A stretch of 64,000 nucleotides of DNA from assembly GCA_019137255.1 (NCBI GenBank), contig WPDH01000013.1, positions 62,001-126,000 on the forward strand, in the 5' to 3' direction. The DNA comes from Corinectria fuckeliana. Taxonomy: Eukaryota; Ascomycota; Sordariomycetes; Hypocreales; Nectriaceae. Shown here one piece after another: positions 1-12,615 of the stretch; position 1 is the first letter of the stretch, and the number at the start of each line of letters is the position of its first letter. The notes under the pieces were generated by a model. The model saw nothing but the letters and a program-made list of their open reading frames with translations. It was not told where the DNA came from and made no database searches. The position numbers were made by a program, and so were the translations under genes.

Positions 1-3000
1 CCTCTTCCATTGGAGTATCATCTGGTACAGAATCTAGAACACGCTTGATGATTGATCGAAGATCGCGTCCCTCGTCGTAGTTCTTGTCAGCAAGATGTAG
101 ACAATCCTGGATCTCAGGATTCTCTGACTTGAGACACTTCTCAAGCACCTTCTGGATTGCGGGCATGTTCTTCTGGATCCAGTCGTCTGACTTTGCGTTG
201 AGAATAATCCGCACAACTTGAAGGGTGTTGATAATGTTAGTCAGGAACTTCTCGTCGTACTTCTCGTTGTCGGTAGGGTCGGCATTGAGAATGTTCTGCG
301 TCTTCTCGCTTGCGAGGATGACATCAGTCACGTTGGGGAAGAGGTCCAGATCCAGATCACCCCAGTACTGAGGCTGAACCAGGTTGTGAAGAAGTGCCAA
401 AGCCTTCTTCCACAGCTCCGTCAGAGCTTGGGGAACAGGGGGAATGGAGGACGCCGACTGGTCTCGGGGTTTTGCGGAGGGCAGCTGGTATCGCTCGTTG
501 AGCTGTGCGATAAACTCCACAAGATACTTGATCATCTTCTGTCGGAAGACAGGAGGGATCTGGTACTCAGCTCGTTCCACCTGCCTGTGCACTGGGGGTG
601 ACGAGGTTGGCTGGTCACTGTCAAGCTTCCGCTTCCTCGTGTTGGGTGACTCAGAAAGTGCTCGCGACTTGAGGAGAGGTGACTTCTTTCCCTCTACTCG
701 CCACTCCTCCCAGGTCCAGATGAGCCACATCATATTAAGAGCCAGCCTCTTGCTTTCGTGGGAGGCATTCTGGGGAGCAGCAACCTTTCGCAAGGAGGTG
801 ACAATCAGAATGATATACTTGTCTCGAGCTTCGAAGAAGAGATCAGGGTGCCTAACAAGGAAGTGGAAAATGCTAGTCATCTGCTGAACGTTCTGTCCCT
901 CGTCGGCAAGAATACGACGAGGTGCCACAGCCCAGGGAGCGTTGCGTTCGTTTGGTCCAGTTCCGCATCTCTTGGGCAGGACTGGTGCAATCAACTCCAA
1001 AGCTTGCGTCACCAGAGCACGACCCTCGTTTTGGTTCGCCTTGAGAAGCGACAGATATACTTGGGTGACGATCTTCGAAGGCGTTTCATAGTGAGCAATG
1101 AAGTAGCCGATGACGACGTACGCCGCGTGCTTGTTGATGACATCGTCCAGTCGGATAAAGGTCCAGCCAAACTTGATGATATCCTTTCTGGCCTCTTGAA
1201 GAGTGGTGTGGTAGTACTTCACAAGCATTGCTGAGAGTTGCAAGACTTCGTATCGAGTGTGATCGATGCCAGGCTGGGCCTGATCATCCATGGTCATCTC
1301 GGGATGGACCTTCCAGATCTTGCTGCTCACAGCATCGATAACGGCGCGATCCATGAGCCGTGGAGTCTTGCTCTGATCCTGCTGGTTCCAGTTGCGCATG
1401 ACATCCATGGCAACAATTGGGTTGACAATGTTGTGCAATAAGAAATGCTTCATCTTGTTCGTTGCGACCTTGCCTGCATATGTGTCCAGACATCGCAGGA
1501 AAGTAAGCTTCCAGAAACCCACCGCATCGGTGCAGATGATTTTATCGTAGATAAAGGAGAGCAGATCTTGGCTCATACGAAGCTCATCTGCGGTAACCGA
1601 CTCGATCAAGTTGAAGAGAGCATCAAGGTCCCTGGGTGACCTCTGTAAGGATTTGACAAGGACAGTCATCACCTGTTCAGCAGCTTGGTACGCAGGCAGC
1701 CGAAGATGAGACGGTAGGGTATGCTGTCGGAGATGTGTCTCGAGGTTCTTGCCAACGGTTTTCAGCCAAGTGACGTTGTCCTTCTTCTCCATCCAACTAT
1801 CAGCCCCAGGAAACTGGCTAATAGAATTAAGGATATGAATAGTATTGACCATAGCAATAAACTTCGTCTCGTTGTTCTGGGCCATAATCTCATTGCATCG
1901 ATTGATAAGACCCTCCACGTTCTCAACAGCAACGTCTCGCAAAGGTGCACTGTCCTCGTGGCAGAGAACTTGTGCCAAGAATCGGCCGTACTTTAGATCT
2001 TCGAGCTTCCCAAGTAGGTAGGCCCAGATCTCCTTGGGATAACGATTGAGATACCTGTACATGGGAAGGCGGAATGGGCTCTGGTGGGTTCTTCGGAGCT
2101 TCTCCTCGAGACCAAGGAAGCAATCAATGAGACGCTCCTTGAAAGCCTCAGCAGGGGCAGGCAGTAGATGGAAGATGTTCAGTATTGCGGTGATGACCTT
2201 CATCTGGGGATGTTGTTCGAAGAAGGTAAACGAAATCTGCTGCAAGGCACTAGGCTCCACGATGGAGTCTATCTGATCGAGCAAGCGAGCACCAATCTCA
2301 ACCTTGAAATAGCTCGTGAGCAGCTTCAGCAGCCTAGAAAGGTTGTCAAGTCCAGCTGTGCTAAGGCGTTTCGGATCTGATAGACTCTGCAACACCGGAC
2401 GAAGGCCTCCTTGCAGCAAGTCCTTGGGCAGCCGCCTATCAACCGCTAAGACTGACTTCAGAGCATCGTTCGCTGCTGTGATGGTGGGCTTGGACTCGGT
2501 GTACAAGCACTTGAAGAAGACCGAAAGAATCTTACCCTTCGTCGGGTTGTTTGCGAACTCTTCGAAAGTCATGGCAGTGCTTAGTAGTTTGATGCATGAC
2601 ACACGCAGGTTGACAATGTGTTCATGTGTGCGAAACTCAGCAGGTTTGTTGGCGAGAGAATCGTCGCTAGCGTCAGCCAAGGCCAAAGACTCCATCAACA
2701 AGCGGTTGAGGTTCTCATCAAAAGTAACCCATTCACTCTTGATGCTCATATGGTAAGCCATGGCGTTGATATATCCGATCTGGATAGCAAACGGCAGGGC
2801 ACGCAAGGGTTTGGCGAAGATGGGCTGCAGAAACCTGTCTTTGTAAGGGTCAATGAGCTCCCAGACCTCACAACCGGCCGCCTTTGCGATGAGCTCCAGT
2901 GATCGTTTGGCACTCTCGCGTACGTGCTTGTTCGTGTGGGATAGCTCATTGTTGAATTGCATACAGATCTGGGCGAGGCGAGGGTGCTTTACTTGAGGCT

Positions 3001-6000
3001 GGCCCTGCTGCTGCTGGATCGGTAGTGCATCTTCCTTCTTGATGTTCGCCGTGATGCGTTTGAGTAAAACCTCGAGACTAGTTTGAGCCAGGCATCTAGT
3101 CTTCTCAGGGAGGTCTTGAGGCATGTCCTTGATTACATACATGAGTGCCCTGATGAATTCGGTTTGCTTGGATGCTACCCAGGCGTCGCCAAGGTCGAGC
3201 TCCGTGAGCAGAAAGTTAATACCCAGGCTCCCTCCTGTCTTGGTGAACCATTCCTCTTCGTAACAGCTGTGACAGAAGGTGCTGCTGAGATGGCCAAAGA
3301 ATGGAAGTCGTCCGACATGGTTTTCTGAGCCCAAGATGGTGGCAATACACGCATGCATTTCTCGTATGGCCCCTTGAGCTGCATCGCGCACATCCGGGTG
3401 ATCCGATGCGAGAGACTCGACAATAGCGTCTGAGAGGTTGCGAGTATCGATATGCAGCGGGCCTTCGCCGGCCAAGGGGTCGAATGGGCTGTAGGTCCTC
3501 TTGAGATCAACCAGAGCACGACCAACTTCAACGATCGCGAAGTGCCTGCAAATGTTAAGGAGGAAAGCATTTGCTTCCTCCTTGAACTCGGGTATCGACT
3601 CAGCGAACATGACCGCCTTCAGTAAGCGTTTCACGGTTTGGTCCTCTCCATCCTTCTTCGGAATTGACCGCTCTCGATCGGAAACTTCGAAACTAGTGAG
3701 AACAATATCTAGTTTGCGAGTCATGAAGTCTTGAGCCTGCAGTCGCAAGAGTTTAGGGAGATCATCAGGCAGCTGGTCGAATCCGATTCGCAGCTTCAGC
3801 TGTGACTTGATCAGATGAAGTGCCTGCTGCTTGTAATGCCCATCGTACTGCCGGTTCTGATTGTTCTTGCCCGTTCTCGGAATCTCCATCAGCTTTTGAA
3901 TGGCGAAATCAACGCCCATCTCGGCCGGAAAGGCTCGATCCTTCTTGGAACCGATCAGTCTCAGGTCAAAGCTCGAAGGATCGTCTGCGTATTCCTTGTA
4001 GGCGAGTGGGAGGGCCCCGGTCATGAACTTGCGGTTCCTGCCACCAAGCTTGCCAAGAATTCTCATAGTGGTATGGGCGTGGAAGTGGCTGTATGGGTGA
4101 GGCTTGAGATGGTCGAACAGGGCCGTCATAAGTTCGTCAATGACGGGGGCCATGATAGGGTCCAGATAGTCAGCCGTAAGGTTGTCAACACAAAGCTCAA
4201 GCGTGCGCAATCCCTGTCCAACAAGGTCTGTGCCAGCTCGCAAAGCAACAACCAATGGACGCATTAAGAAGCTCAGGTGCGGCAAGAGGTGACTTAAGCG
4301 AGCCGGAACCGTGAGACAGAGTTCCACGTACAGGTCGCGCTCCGATGGCTTTCGAGCAGCCATGAGCAGGTTGTTCAGCACGTCCAAGAGCATCTCAAGA
4401 AGGGGAAGAATCTGCTTGTACAGCTGCTCAAACTTTCCACCACCGATGCTGCGAAACAGCGAGCGCAGTAAAAGGAAGTAGTTCATCGGCTCTTCAGCCT
4501 TCGTTGATAGTTCGATCGACTGTGTGACAATGCTAACAACATGTGGCAACAGGACCTGCTCGTTCTGGCCAGCAAACAGGGTTACCGCCATGAAAGCCAA
4601 CTTAAAAAGCCTGAGCAAGATAGAAGACTTCTTTACATCTGCTGAGCCGACCTGGTCTATCCGTTCCATGAGAAATTGAAGGAGCATACCGCAAAAGCTA
4701 GGTGAGGTTGCTTCGCTCGCAAGGAAAAACTGGGGGATATGCAACAAAGCTGTGTGCTCGAAGATCATGTCGTAAAGTCGAGGGATTTCTTGCTGAAACA
4801 CCTCATGGAAAGTAGCAGGGTCGATGGCATGAAACACGGTTGCAAAGCTCTCAAGGAGATCTTTCTCCTCCTTGGTGCTCGAAACCATGTAAAAGTTTGC
4901 CATGTACTCCACAGGGGACATGTACTGCGACTCTGCGGCGGGCTTCTCAATCTCGTAATATCTGAAGACGTAGGCTCCTTCTCGGAACAACTTGACAATG
5001 ACCTTGACTTCTTCGGCGGTGAAGCCATATGACACATCCTGCCAGTGTGAAGGTGCATTCTGTGGGTCTATTGGGGTCCCAACGTTACACGTCCGAAGTT
5101 GGTAGAACGTGTTCTTCAGGCCGGTCATAAGATTCCGAAAAAGAAACTTGTTGTCGACCACGGGATCTGCCCCCCTGTCGCGGGGGTTGGAGGTTTTGAT
5201 CGGAACTGCAGTAAAGATGTCGGTCTCGTCCCAATCGGGCGGACAGTCCTTATCAGCAAGATATGTCTCGGGCGTTCCGGCTGCGACCTGTTGGTGGTAG
5301 AGCTTCGAGAGCTTGACAGCATTGGGGTAATGCCGATTCATGGCAGCGAATTTGTCGGCGATAGCATTCAGGATCATGATGAGGTAATGTCGAGCATCGG
5401 CCTTGTTGGGTAGCTTCGCAATGCATTCGGCCATGTTCAGAAGCAGCTTGGCGCTCATGGTCTGAAAGCTCGTGCCGGGGAAGTTGTCTTGCAGGTTCTT
5501 TGTGTAAACCTCAACAGTTTTCCGGATCTGCTCGGGCTTCAAGGAGTCTCGGACATGATGGATGAGATCGGCAAGCATACTGTAAGCCAACGGTCGCATA
5601 GTCTCATGTACAGTCAGTCCATCACCCGTGAGAGTTCGCTCATCCAACAATTCATCGATCTTTGTAATGAAGATCTTCCGAAAGTTGTAGTTGATGATGT
5701 GCCGGATTGCAACAATCAGCTCTTTCCGTGTGCCAGACTTCTCCCTAGGACAGTCCTTCAGGAGCCTGATGACAATGTCAGGCAACCTAGGCAGGAAGTC
5801 GTTCAGTTGTGATGCGTATTGCCGCAGTAGGTAGGCAAGAAAACTCATAGTCTTGACTTGGGCTGTAATGAAGTCGCCAAACGCCGCCCTGTTCTTGATC
5901 GCGGGGCTCACCCCAGTGTGGATGGTTCCTCTCGCCGCAGCATCGGCGTGCGCTTGTTGTTGCGCTGCTGCTTGCAAACACAGAACATTCTGAATGAGCG

Positions 6001-6878
6001 GTACAAATTTCCGCACATTTTGCTGAACCGTATTTCGATAGATCTGAAATATCGAGACGACAATGATGGGGCACTCAGAGAGAACCTTGAACGACTGCAT
6101 GCCCTTCAACAGCGGTCGGTTCTGTTGCTGCGGGTCGGCGCCAAGATCGTTCACTGAAGCCACTGGCGATCCTGGTCTTGGGGATTGGAAAGTCGTTTGT
6201 GAACTCCCCGGCGTAGAGGGAGCACCGGGCTGGGATGGCGCGCTCAGAGACGCATTGTCAAGCTGCTCTCTGACCACCTTCTCCATTTGCTCAAAGAGCT
6301 CTTGAATCAATGATAGGAACAGCTGCACCTTGCCCTGGAGCACCTTGTGTTGGTGGCGCATGATGTCCGACGTAATCTTGACGCATAGTGTCGCATTCTC
6401 CTCGTTGTCTGTCCGGACAAGCTGCATTAATAGGTCGACAATCTCTTCGGCGTAGGGCTCGAACGGTTCGGGGGGTGCTGGCGCGGTAGGTAATCGGTGG
6501 AGAACTTCGAGGATGCAGTTCCGGAGCCTCTGGATACAAGTCAGTAGCAGCCCATGTGCAGTATATGCCTAAACTAACCTGCTCCGGTGAGTTGCTGTGG
6601 AAAGTACATGGTCCTCTAAGAATACCAATGAATATAGGCATCAATCGTTTTAAGAATGGAGGATAAATAGGGCCGCTGGTGTAGTGGTCTAGGCTGTCGC
6701 GTAGTGTTGTAGCGGCTTCTAGCTTGAGTCGGACGTCTAGGCAAGACAGAGTGAGCAAACCATCATCCTGGAGATGATGCGACACCAGGCATGGTGGGGT
6801 GTACAGCGATGGAGAATGCGTACCTATTTCGGGGGTGCTTAGTCGCTTTACGACATCATCAATAGTGGTGCCCGACAT
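1..6878 (-). CDS. tra1: Tra1, SAGA/NuA4 scaffold of the PIKK family (5' part, truncated by window edge)
   Basis: Tra1/TRRAP is the very large pseudokinase scaffold that brings activators to the SAGA and NuA4 acetyltransferase complexes in the nucleus. Three exons are read on the minus strand: 6824-6878, 6579-6736 and 1-6529, with introns of 87 and 49 nt. They give about 2,247 in-frame codons with no stop before the window edge. The start is the ATG at 6878 (MSGTTIDDVVKRL). The translated part is helical-repeat sequence typical of the Tra1 HEAT region, for example HTNKHVRESAKRSLELIAKA and the stretch reading YINAMAYHM. The family is about 3,700-3,900 residues long, so the FAT, PI3K-like and FATC regions should lie left of position 1. 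Intron 1 is a multiple of three and free of stops, so its retention would simply insert 29 residues. The gene is divergent from the AIG2-like gene. Confidence 0.93.
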
Positions 6879-7867
6879 GGCAGCACTATCGGCGTCCACA
6901 CGACGCAAAGCTCGCTTCCATCCGCGGAGAAATCGATGTGGTGGTGACCCTTGGGATTCGGGGGGGTAGCTTGGACGCTAAAGCTTCGCGAAGCTGTCGC
7001 GAACGTCTGCGCTGCTTCGGAAGCAGAAAATCGGTATGTATAAGTCGGCCGATGGTACCAAACGGGGGGGGTGTTTCGTAGTGTCAATGGCGGTGTTGGA
7101 TTTAAAAGGGGGAGTAAATGCGGATCGCGACCTTGATAAATCCAGGGTTTTAGTATGGCGGACTCGAAGGTAGACGTGAAGATCGCCTCGCGTTGGAAAA
7201 TTACAGAAACGTCGAATCTGGGGACGGCAGCCGCCAATTCCATATGCGCTAGGGGCGTAAGAATATTGTTCCGAAGCTAGTGCCTGTAAACTAGCAACCT
7301 GAGTGGGGCATTGGCTTGCGGGCAAGCAAATCGGGACGTGGGAGTGGAGCTTCGATTAAACGTCCATGCCTTATCGCTACTTATCTTATCAGTCACGATT
7401 GGGCTTCCAAGAACCATTTGCCATACAGCCAGGGAGTACTGTATCATTGTCAGCACAGCGCACCGCTATACCATGAATAACAGAAACAAGCCATCACTTG
7501 CCTCCGGGATAATCTCCAACATATTGTTGAGTCACGAAAAGTCATTGGAACCTGCTGCCTAGTAGCCAAACCCACGTGGTCAATCATCAAAGTAACACAG
7601 TGCCCCACCACGTATCACAGTTGTTAGTCAGTGGGGTGTAAGGCACCTTCAACCCCCTCACAACCAACCTCATCATTGCATACGAACAAACCTGGCCCTC
7701 TTGAACTCAGATTCTCTTCTCAAATAGCCAATCTCCCCTCGGCTCTCGTATGATCTGCGTCTTACCTTCCAAGCTCCAGCTCCAGCTTCAAGCGCATCGA
7801 AACTCATATTCAGGCTTCCGCGAAAACGACTCATTCAAAAATCCACGACGTCGAAACCAAGAACAAG
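6879..7867. promoter_or_regulatory. Divergent promoter region between tra1 and the AIG2-like gene
   Basis: This 989-bp spacer lies between two divergent start codons, so it should carry both promoters. It contains a run of eight G near 7068-7075 and a pyrimidine-rich stretch ahead of the AIG2-like start (about 7680-7810). Open frames here are short and resemble no family I know. No specific factor site is claimed. Confidence 0.5.
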
Positions 7868-8431
7868 ATGAGTGGGGAATTCACTGCCTTCTTCTATGGT
7901 ATGTCCTAAGCTCACTCGCTAGTTCGCTAAGATTTCCTCTCACTGACTCATTCTTAGGGACTCTGGTACGACTTCATCGAGAAACGTGCTTATCGCCGTA
8001 ATGCTAACCGGTAGCAGATGGCCCCCGAGGTCTTCTTCAGTGTGTGCTACGGGGACCAGGACCCCCCACAGGTCGTCAAGGACATGTACACATTCACGCC
8101 AGCCGTATTAGATGGCTACTGTCGTCACCGTGTGAAGTACGCGGATTATCCCGCCATCGTCCCCGAGAAGGGGCACACTGTCTTAGGCATCTATGTCACG
8201 GGATTAACCGACGCAAATGTTGAAAGACTTGACGAGTTTGAGGGTTCAGAGTATGACAGAAAGACTGTCACAGTCAAGCTCCTAAAGGACGGTGAAAATT
8301 CTACCAACAGCGATGAGCACAAGGAGACGTTGACGTATGTCTTCAACCAACCCGGGGAGCTACAGAAACGGGAGTGGGATTTTGCCAACTTCCGAAAAGA
8401 GAAAATGGCCTTCTACACACGAAGTGGATAG
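7868..8431 (+). CDS. AIG2-like / gamma-glutamylcyclotransferase-fold protein with an 8-nt internal exon
   Basis: This is a small protein (150 aa) of the AIG2-like/GGCT fold, whose members include gamma-glutamyl cyclotransferases. Three exons are inferred: 7868-7898, 7958-7965 (only 8 nt) and 8018-8431. The joined N-terminus reads MSGEFTAFFYGTLMAPEVFF, which restores the family's substrate-loop signature YGTL. The likely catalytic glutamate is E88 in DEFEGSEYDR. The second intron (7966-8017) has a textbook branch point (TGCTAAC) just before its acceptor; without the tiny exon the frame and signature are lost. The end is the TAG at 8429-8431. A branch-plus-acceptor (CTAACAG, about 8489-8495) lies just downstream, but its frame does not join the open frame, so the simple stop is kept. 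The cytosolic role and substrate are unknown. Confidence 0.82.
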
Positions 8432-11400
8432 GAACTTGATCAAGGTCCGCACTCTTTTTCCTTTGCTTCTCGGAGCATGAAAACTATCTAACAGCTTCGG
8501 TCAGACCTGAAGGATAAGGCTGTCGGTGATACCTCGACTGGACCAAACCTCTAGCCGCCGGCGTCAGATGAGGTTGTCGATTTGGCCGCAGGAAACAATG
8601 CATCGTGAGCTGGCGGTGAGACTGTTGAGGGGTCAACAGAGCCGACAGAACGGAGGCGGGCGTGCTAAATATTCTGAGCGGCAGCGATTATGTCGGGCGA
8701 GGTTTTACGAGAATAGAAAAGACATATGGTTGTGGTTAACGCAAGCGCCCATTGATGTTAGTGAAGCACTACGAGACGTACACGTGTGCCATCCAACGGT
8801 CAAAACGGGGCTCTCTCCACGTCAGAACCGAGCGACTGGTAACGAGCTTTACCAAGCAGCTAAATGACATCCCAAGAGTCTGGAAAGCCCTTCTCGGTGT
8901 TGGTTGAGGTTTTTTCCCCACGCGTCCTGTGATTACTAGGACCTGACCGGTTTGTCGGATCTCAGACCCAAGGAGATAGCCGCTTGCTTACCCTTGGGCA
9001 TCAGCGTCATATCATTGCGATTCCTGTTGAGGTGAATTATAGTGAACTCTCCTCGCACGCCACTATTGTGGAAACGTCGCAGTGAATCCTCCTTCAGGTG
9101 AAGGTAACGTCAAGTGACCATACTTAGACAAAGGATCATTGACGAAACAATCGCTTCAAGGCCACCGTCGATCTCCAACGACCAAGGCTCTGCAGGCATA
9201 TTTAATCTATCTGCGATGGGGCTGAGAAACGCCATCGATATGTACATAGTATTCGTAAGGTGGCCAAAAAGTCTCCAACCGGATACTCTGGGGTGCTCTA
9301 CAGGCGGGGACGATGTTTCATGCTGTCAATCGCCTCGTGCGTATTATAGCCGCCCTTGTCCATTATGTTTGAGGCCCCATTGTAAGGTGAGTGTTAATGA
9401 CCGCTAGGCTAAAAGTAAGGCGCCCTACTCTTGGGCAGGTCATATTTCTCATAATAGGTGGTCACCAACCAACAGTGAGAGACGGAGAGGCCAAGGCCAG
9501 GAGGCCTCGGGCAGATCTTTGCCGGGTCCACTACAGAAGCTACAGAGGAATGGTCTGTGCCGACCCTGTCCAATCCCCGGCTGCTTGCAGCTTCACTGGT
9601 AGTGCGTGGACAGAGCGTTTTCCGACTTTTCGTGCCTCACCAGCGAGAATATTCTGGTCTCAGCTTACCGGCGCGGAGTATGGAGGTTACGTAGGTAGCA
9701 GACTCGAAACAGGGGATCTGTCATATCGGCCCGTCATATGGTCTTCTGGTCCCCGGCGAGGATGAACGATAGGTGCGGCGGGTTTCGTTCCCTTTACGCC
9801 ACTGTCGCAGTGTTTATGAACCTCGGAGCCGACTTGCCGGCCGCCGCTGCAGAGAAGGGACGACGAGGCTTGTGATGTACGTACGAATAGGACGCCTAGG
9901 TTGAGAGCTGAGGCGTGAACTAGGTGAGAGCCAGAGGCCACTTCACTTGGGCGACTATACGCACCCGACTATTGGTGGTGAGGATGTTCTTGTATGGCCA
10001 GGACAGGTTGTAGGGCTTACAGTCCATGGATATCTAGAAAGCAACTGGGTCAGCTTCTTAGTACTTTGGGCTGCAGAGGGCTATTTTCGCTCACGAGAGC
10101 CCCCATAACATGAGCTTGGAGTCACTCATCGGGGAGTGTAAGGAAATCCTCCAGAACAATTGGACGGTGATGCGCTTGCAGCACCGCCGCAGCATAATAC
10201 CAGATGGACGCTAAAAGCCAGCTCAGAGTGGCTGCGAAGCCCCTAAAGCTTCGGGGAGGGCCGCTAAAGATTCATCTGGGCTGCGCTGCAATGAACAACT
10301 AGCGGTCAATCGTCCACTAACTTATTAGCCAGTGCTGCCACGTCAAGAACAAAACCGCCCGGGAAGGAAGGGCCCGTTCGGCTGCCTCCGGGCGGCTACA
10401 AACAGAACCTCAACCAACAAATTGCTCCACCCTTCAACCCTCGAGTCTCACAAACACCAAAACACCAACCATCGCAGCCCGTGATGAAGCACGCGCGACA
10501 GACGTATTAGACAATCGTGAGAGTCACTCCGGGTCACCTCGGCCCGCCGAGAAAACACGCTCCGGCCATCCACATGCAATTGACCGCTTCCGGACGGAAA
10601 CAGCCCAAAAGTACTGGACGACTGTGAAACTGGGCCGGTTTCACCTCGTCTAGACCGTGGACAGTCGGACTCCATGTACACTACCGACTCGGCCTGCCTG
10701 CCACTGGTATCCCTGGGAAAGGAGCCAAGGGCCCTAAATGATCCCAAAGCAGGGTGAAGACTCAGGGGCTTCATCCAGTGTCAGGCCTCCTAAGAAACCA
10801 TGTCCCGGCGCGGACAGAACGTCCCGAGATGTCCGTCTCCGTCAAACAACCGGTCTTCAGTGCAGCATGTGACGGAAGTGATAGTGGCTGGCGCTGCTCG
10901 GAAGCTGAGCCGCAACTGGTCTCTAACACCGGCACCGAACATGAAAACCCCAACAATCACTGCGTACGACCGGCTAACAAGGCACGCATATCGATTATTG
11001 ACTCAGCAAGCCATGCTATCCTCCGGCTCAATGACCTTTCTTCTTTCGATTACGATTGTCGTCTCACAGTCGACAAACGTGTGAGTCTTGGCGGGACCTC
11101 AACGGACGACTGGTGGTGAACAGTTTACCACTATTCCACATCCAGTTCGGCTGCCCCGGCCTTCTCCTTTCCCCTGGGCCCTGTTTGCTTGGCTTTCTGC
11201 TAATACCCCCTGGCATCGGACCCCGCTATCATGGGGTGTGCAGGGATGTCAGGCGAAGAAAGCAAGACAACAAAGGCATGGCAAAGGATTTGCATCGACT
11301 CTGGCTCAAACGCAGGCCGCAGAGCGATGCATTCCCAGCCCATCAGCCTCTTGCAAAGTGCTCAGTTCCGACAAAGGCCAGTGCTCGGAAGGATGAGACG

Positions 11401-12615
11401 GCAACTGAGCCGCGACACAAATGCTGGGAGCCCGCGCATCTGGCTCTCCCCGAACCCTGGCCCCTGAGAGGCGTGGCCGAGCCACTGACCGCATGAAGGT
11501 CGCTCGTGTTGTCTCCATTCTGTGGCGGACTTTGATCCGAACAGTCGGTTTTGCTGGGCCTGATTGGCGGCCACCACCCCGGCCAGCGACGTCAACGCAC
11601 GCACGCACACCACGCCAACCACACGACATCGCCATCATGCCCTACTTCTGCTAAGAATGTCTAGACCGCGCTCACCCCTTCGCCACCATTGGCGGCCTAC
11701 ACTAAACCTGACGGCCTGGTAGGCAAAAGCGAATCAAGCAGCAGTGTTACACTGAAACGCATCCAGCAGGGCAGGGACCTTGCAGCTCAGCATGACACCC
11801 GTTATACCCCATCACTCTTAGGCTGTTTTGCTACAGGGCCGCGCCCCCTCTAGTAAGTGTCTTCTCTTCCGAAGCTCCTCTTTTGGGCCTTGCAAACGCC
11901 TCCCTGGTCCGTCCGTTAGTCAGGGGTATGAACGCCGTCTGAACTCGGGGCATCCTGGGCCAAGCCCGTTCACACAACTAAGCTACTGGTGATCACATTC
12001 GCCTTGAAACAACACATTTGGCGAATCATGGATCCGCTGCTGCATGTCCTCCTTGGCTCTCTTGCCCCTGATCCTCCCGCTATGCTTTAAAACATCGCCG
12101 TCTAAGGGCGATCCCCGAGCCTGACTGGCCAGGGTATTCGGAGCTTGCTTCTCCCTAGTTCTGAAGGGGCTGTGGTCAACCCCCGATTGCCCTGGATGTA
12201 GTCACTCCATGCATAGCGCTTGTTCCTGCAGTTCTCTTCGGACTTCTCCCTTCTGTTTGGCTCTAGTCAGTGTCTCCTGTGGGCACCCGATGTCCAGTCC
12301 TTGCCATGGACATACCTCCATATAAGACGACGCGATCACCGCACTCTCAGGTTCCCTTTATTCTTCAGACCCTCCAGTCCACAGTCCATCCTTTCCAGTG
12401 AGGTTGTCACCACGACATTCCATTCATTCTTCTCCTATTCCAAAAGGCTAGTCCTTTGTGTTCATTTCCATTACTCGCTTTACAGTATTGCCTGGCGCAT
12501 TACCTACATCCTTCTTTTTGATACCACTACGTCGACTTACACTACTCGACACTGTCTTGACGACAATCTCACTACCGCAACAACCAAGAATCTATCGTCC
12601 GGAACGTTTAGATCT
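8432..12615. other. 4.2-kb stretch without a recognised gene
   Basis: No open frame between the AIG2-like gene and the AA11 gene resembles a family I know. The frames present on both strands are under 150 codons, overlap each other, and show no plausible splice joins. There is no terminal repeat, tRNA or long tandem repeat, and base composition is near that of the surrounding DNA. The last part (about 12300-12615) is the pyrimidine-rich promoter and leader of the AA11 gene. The rest may be regulatory, a non-coding transcript or eroded sequence. Confidence 0.55.
12321..12326 (+). promoter_or_regulatory. TATA-like box upstream of the AA11 gene
   Basis: TATAAG lies 290 bp before the AA11 start codon and is followed by a CT-rich stretch that could hold the transcription start. 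It would give a leader of roughly 200-260 nt. This is assigned on motif and position only. Confidence 0.35.

Noticed and set aside
218..6300. Many open frames on the plus strand opposite tra1
   Set aside because: They are antisense shadows of the long tra1 exon, which is itself uninterrupted to the window edge and matches the family throughout.
8432..8580. Possible extra 3' exon of the AIG2-like gene (acceptor CTAACAG near 8495)
   Set aside because: The in-frame TAG at 8429-8431 comes first, and no donor before it gives the right phase to join the downstream frame.
12220..12615. In-frame 132-codon upstream extension of the AA11 gene
   Set aside because: It would bury the signal peptide and the mature N-terminal histidine, and it overlaps the TATA-like box and pyrimidine-rich leader.
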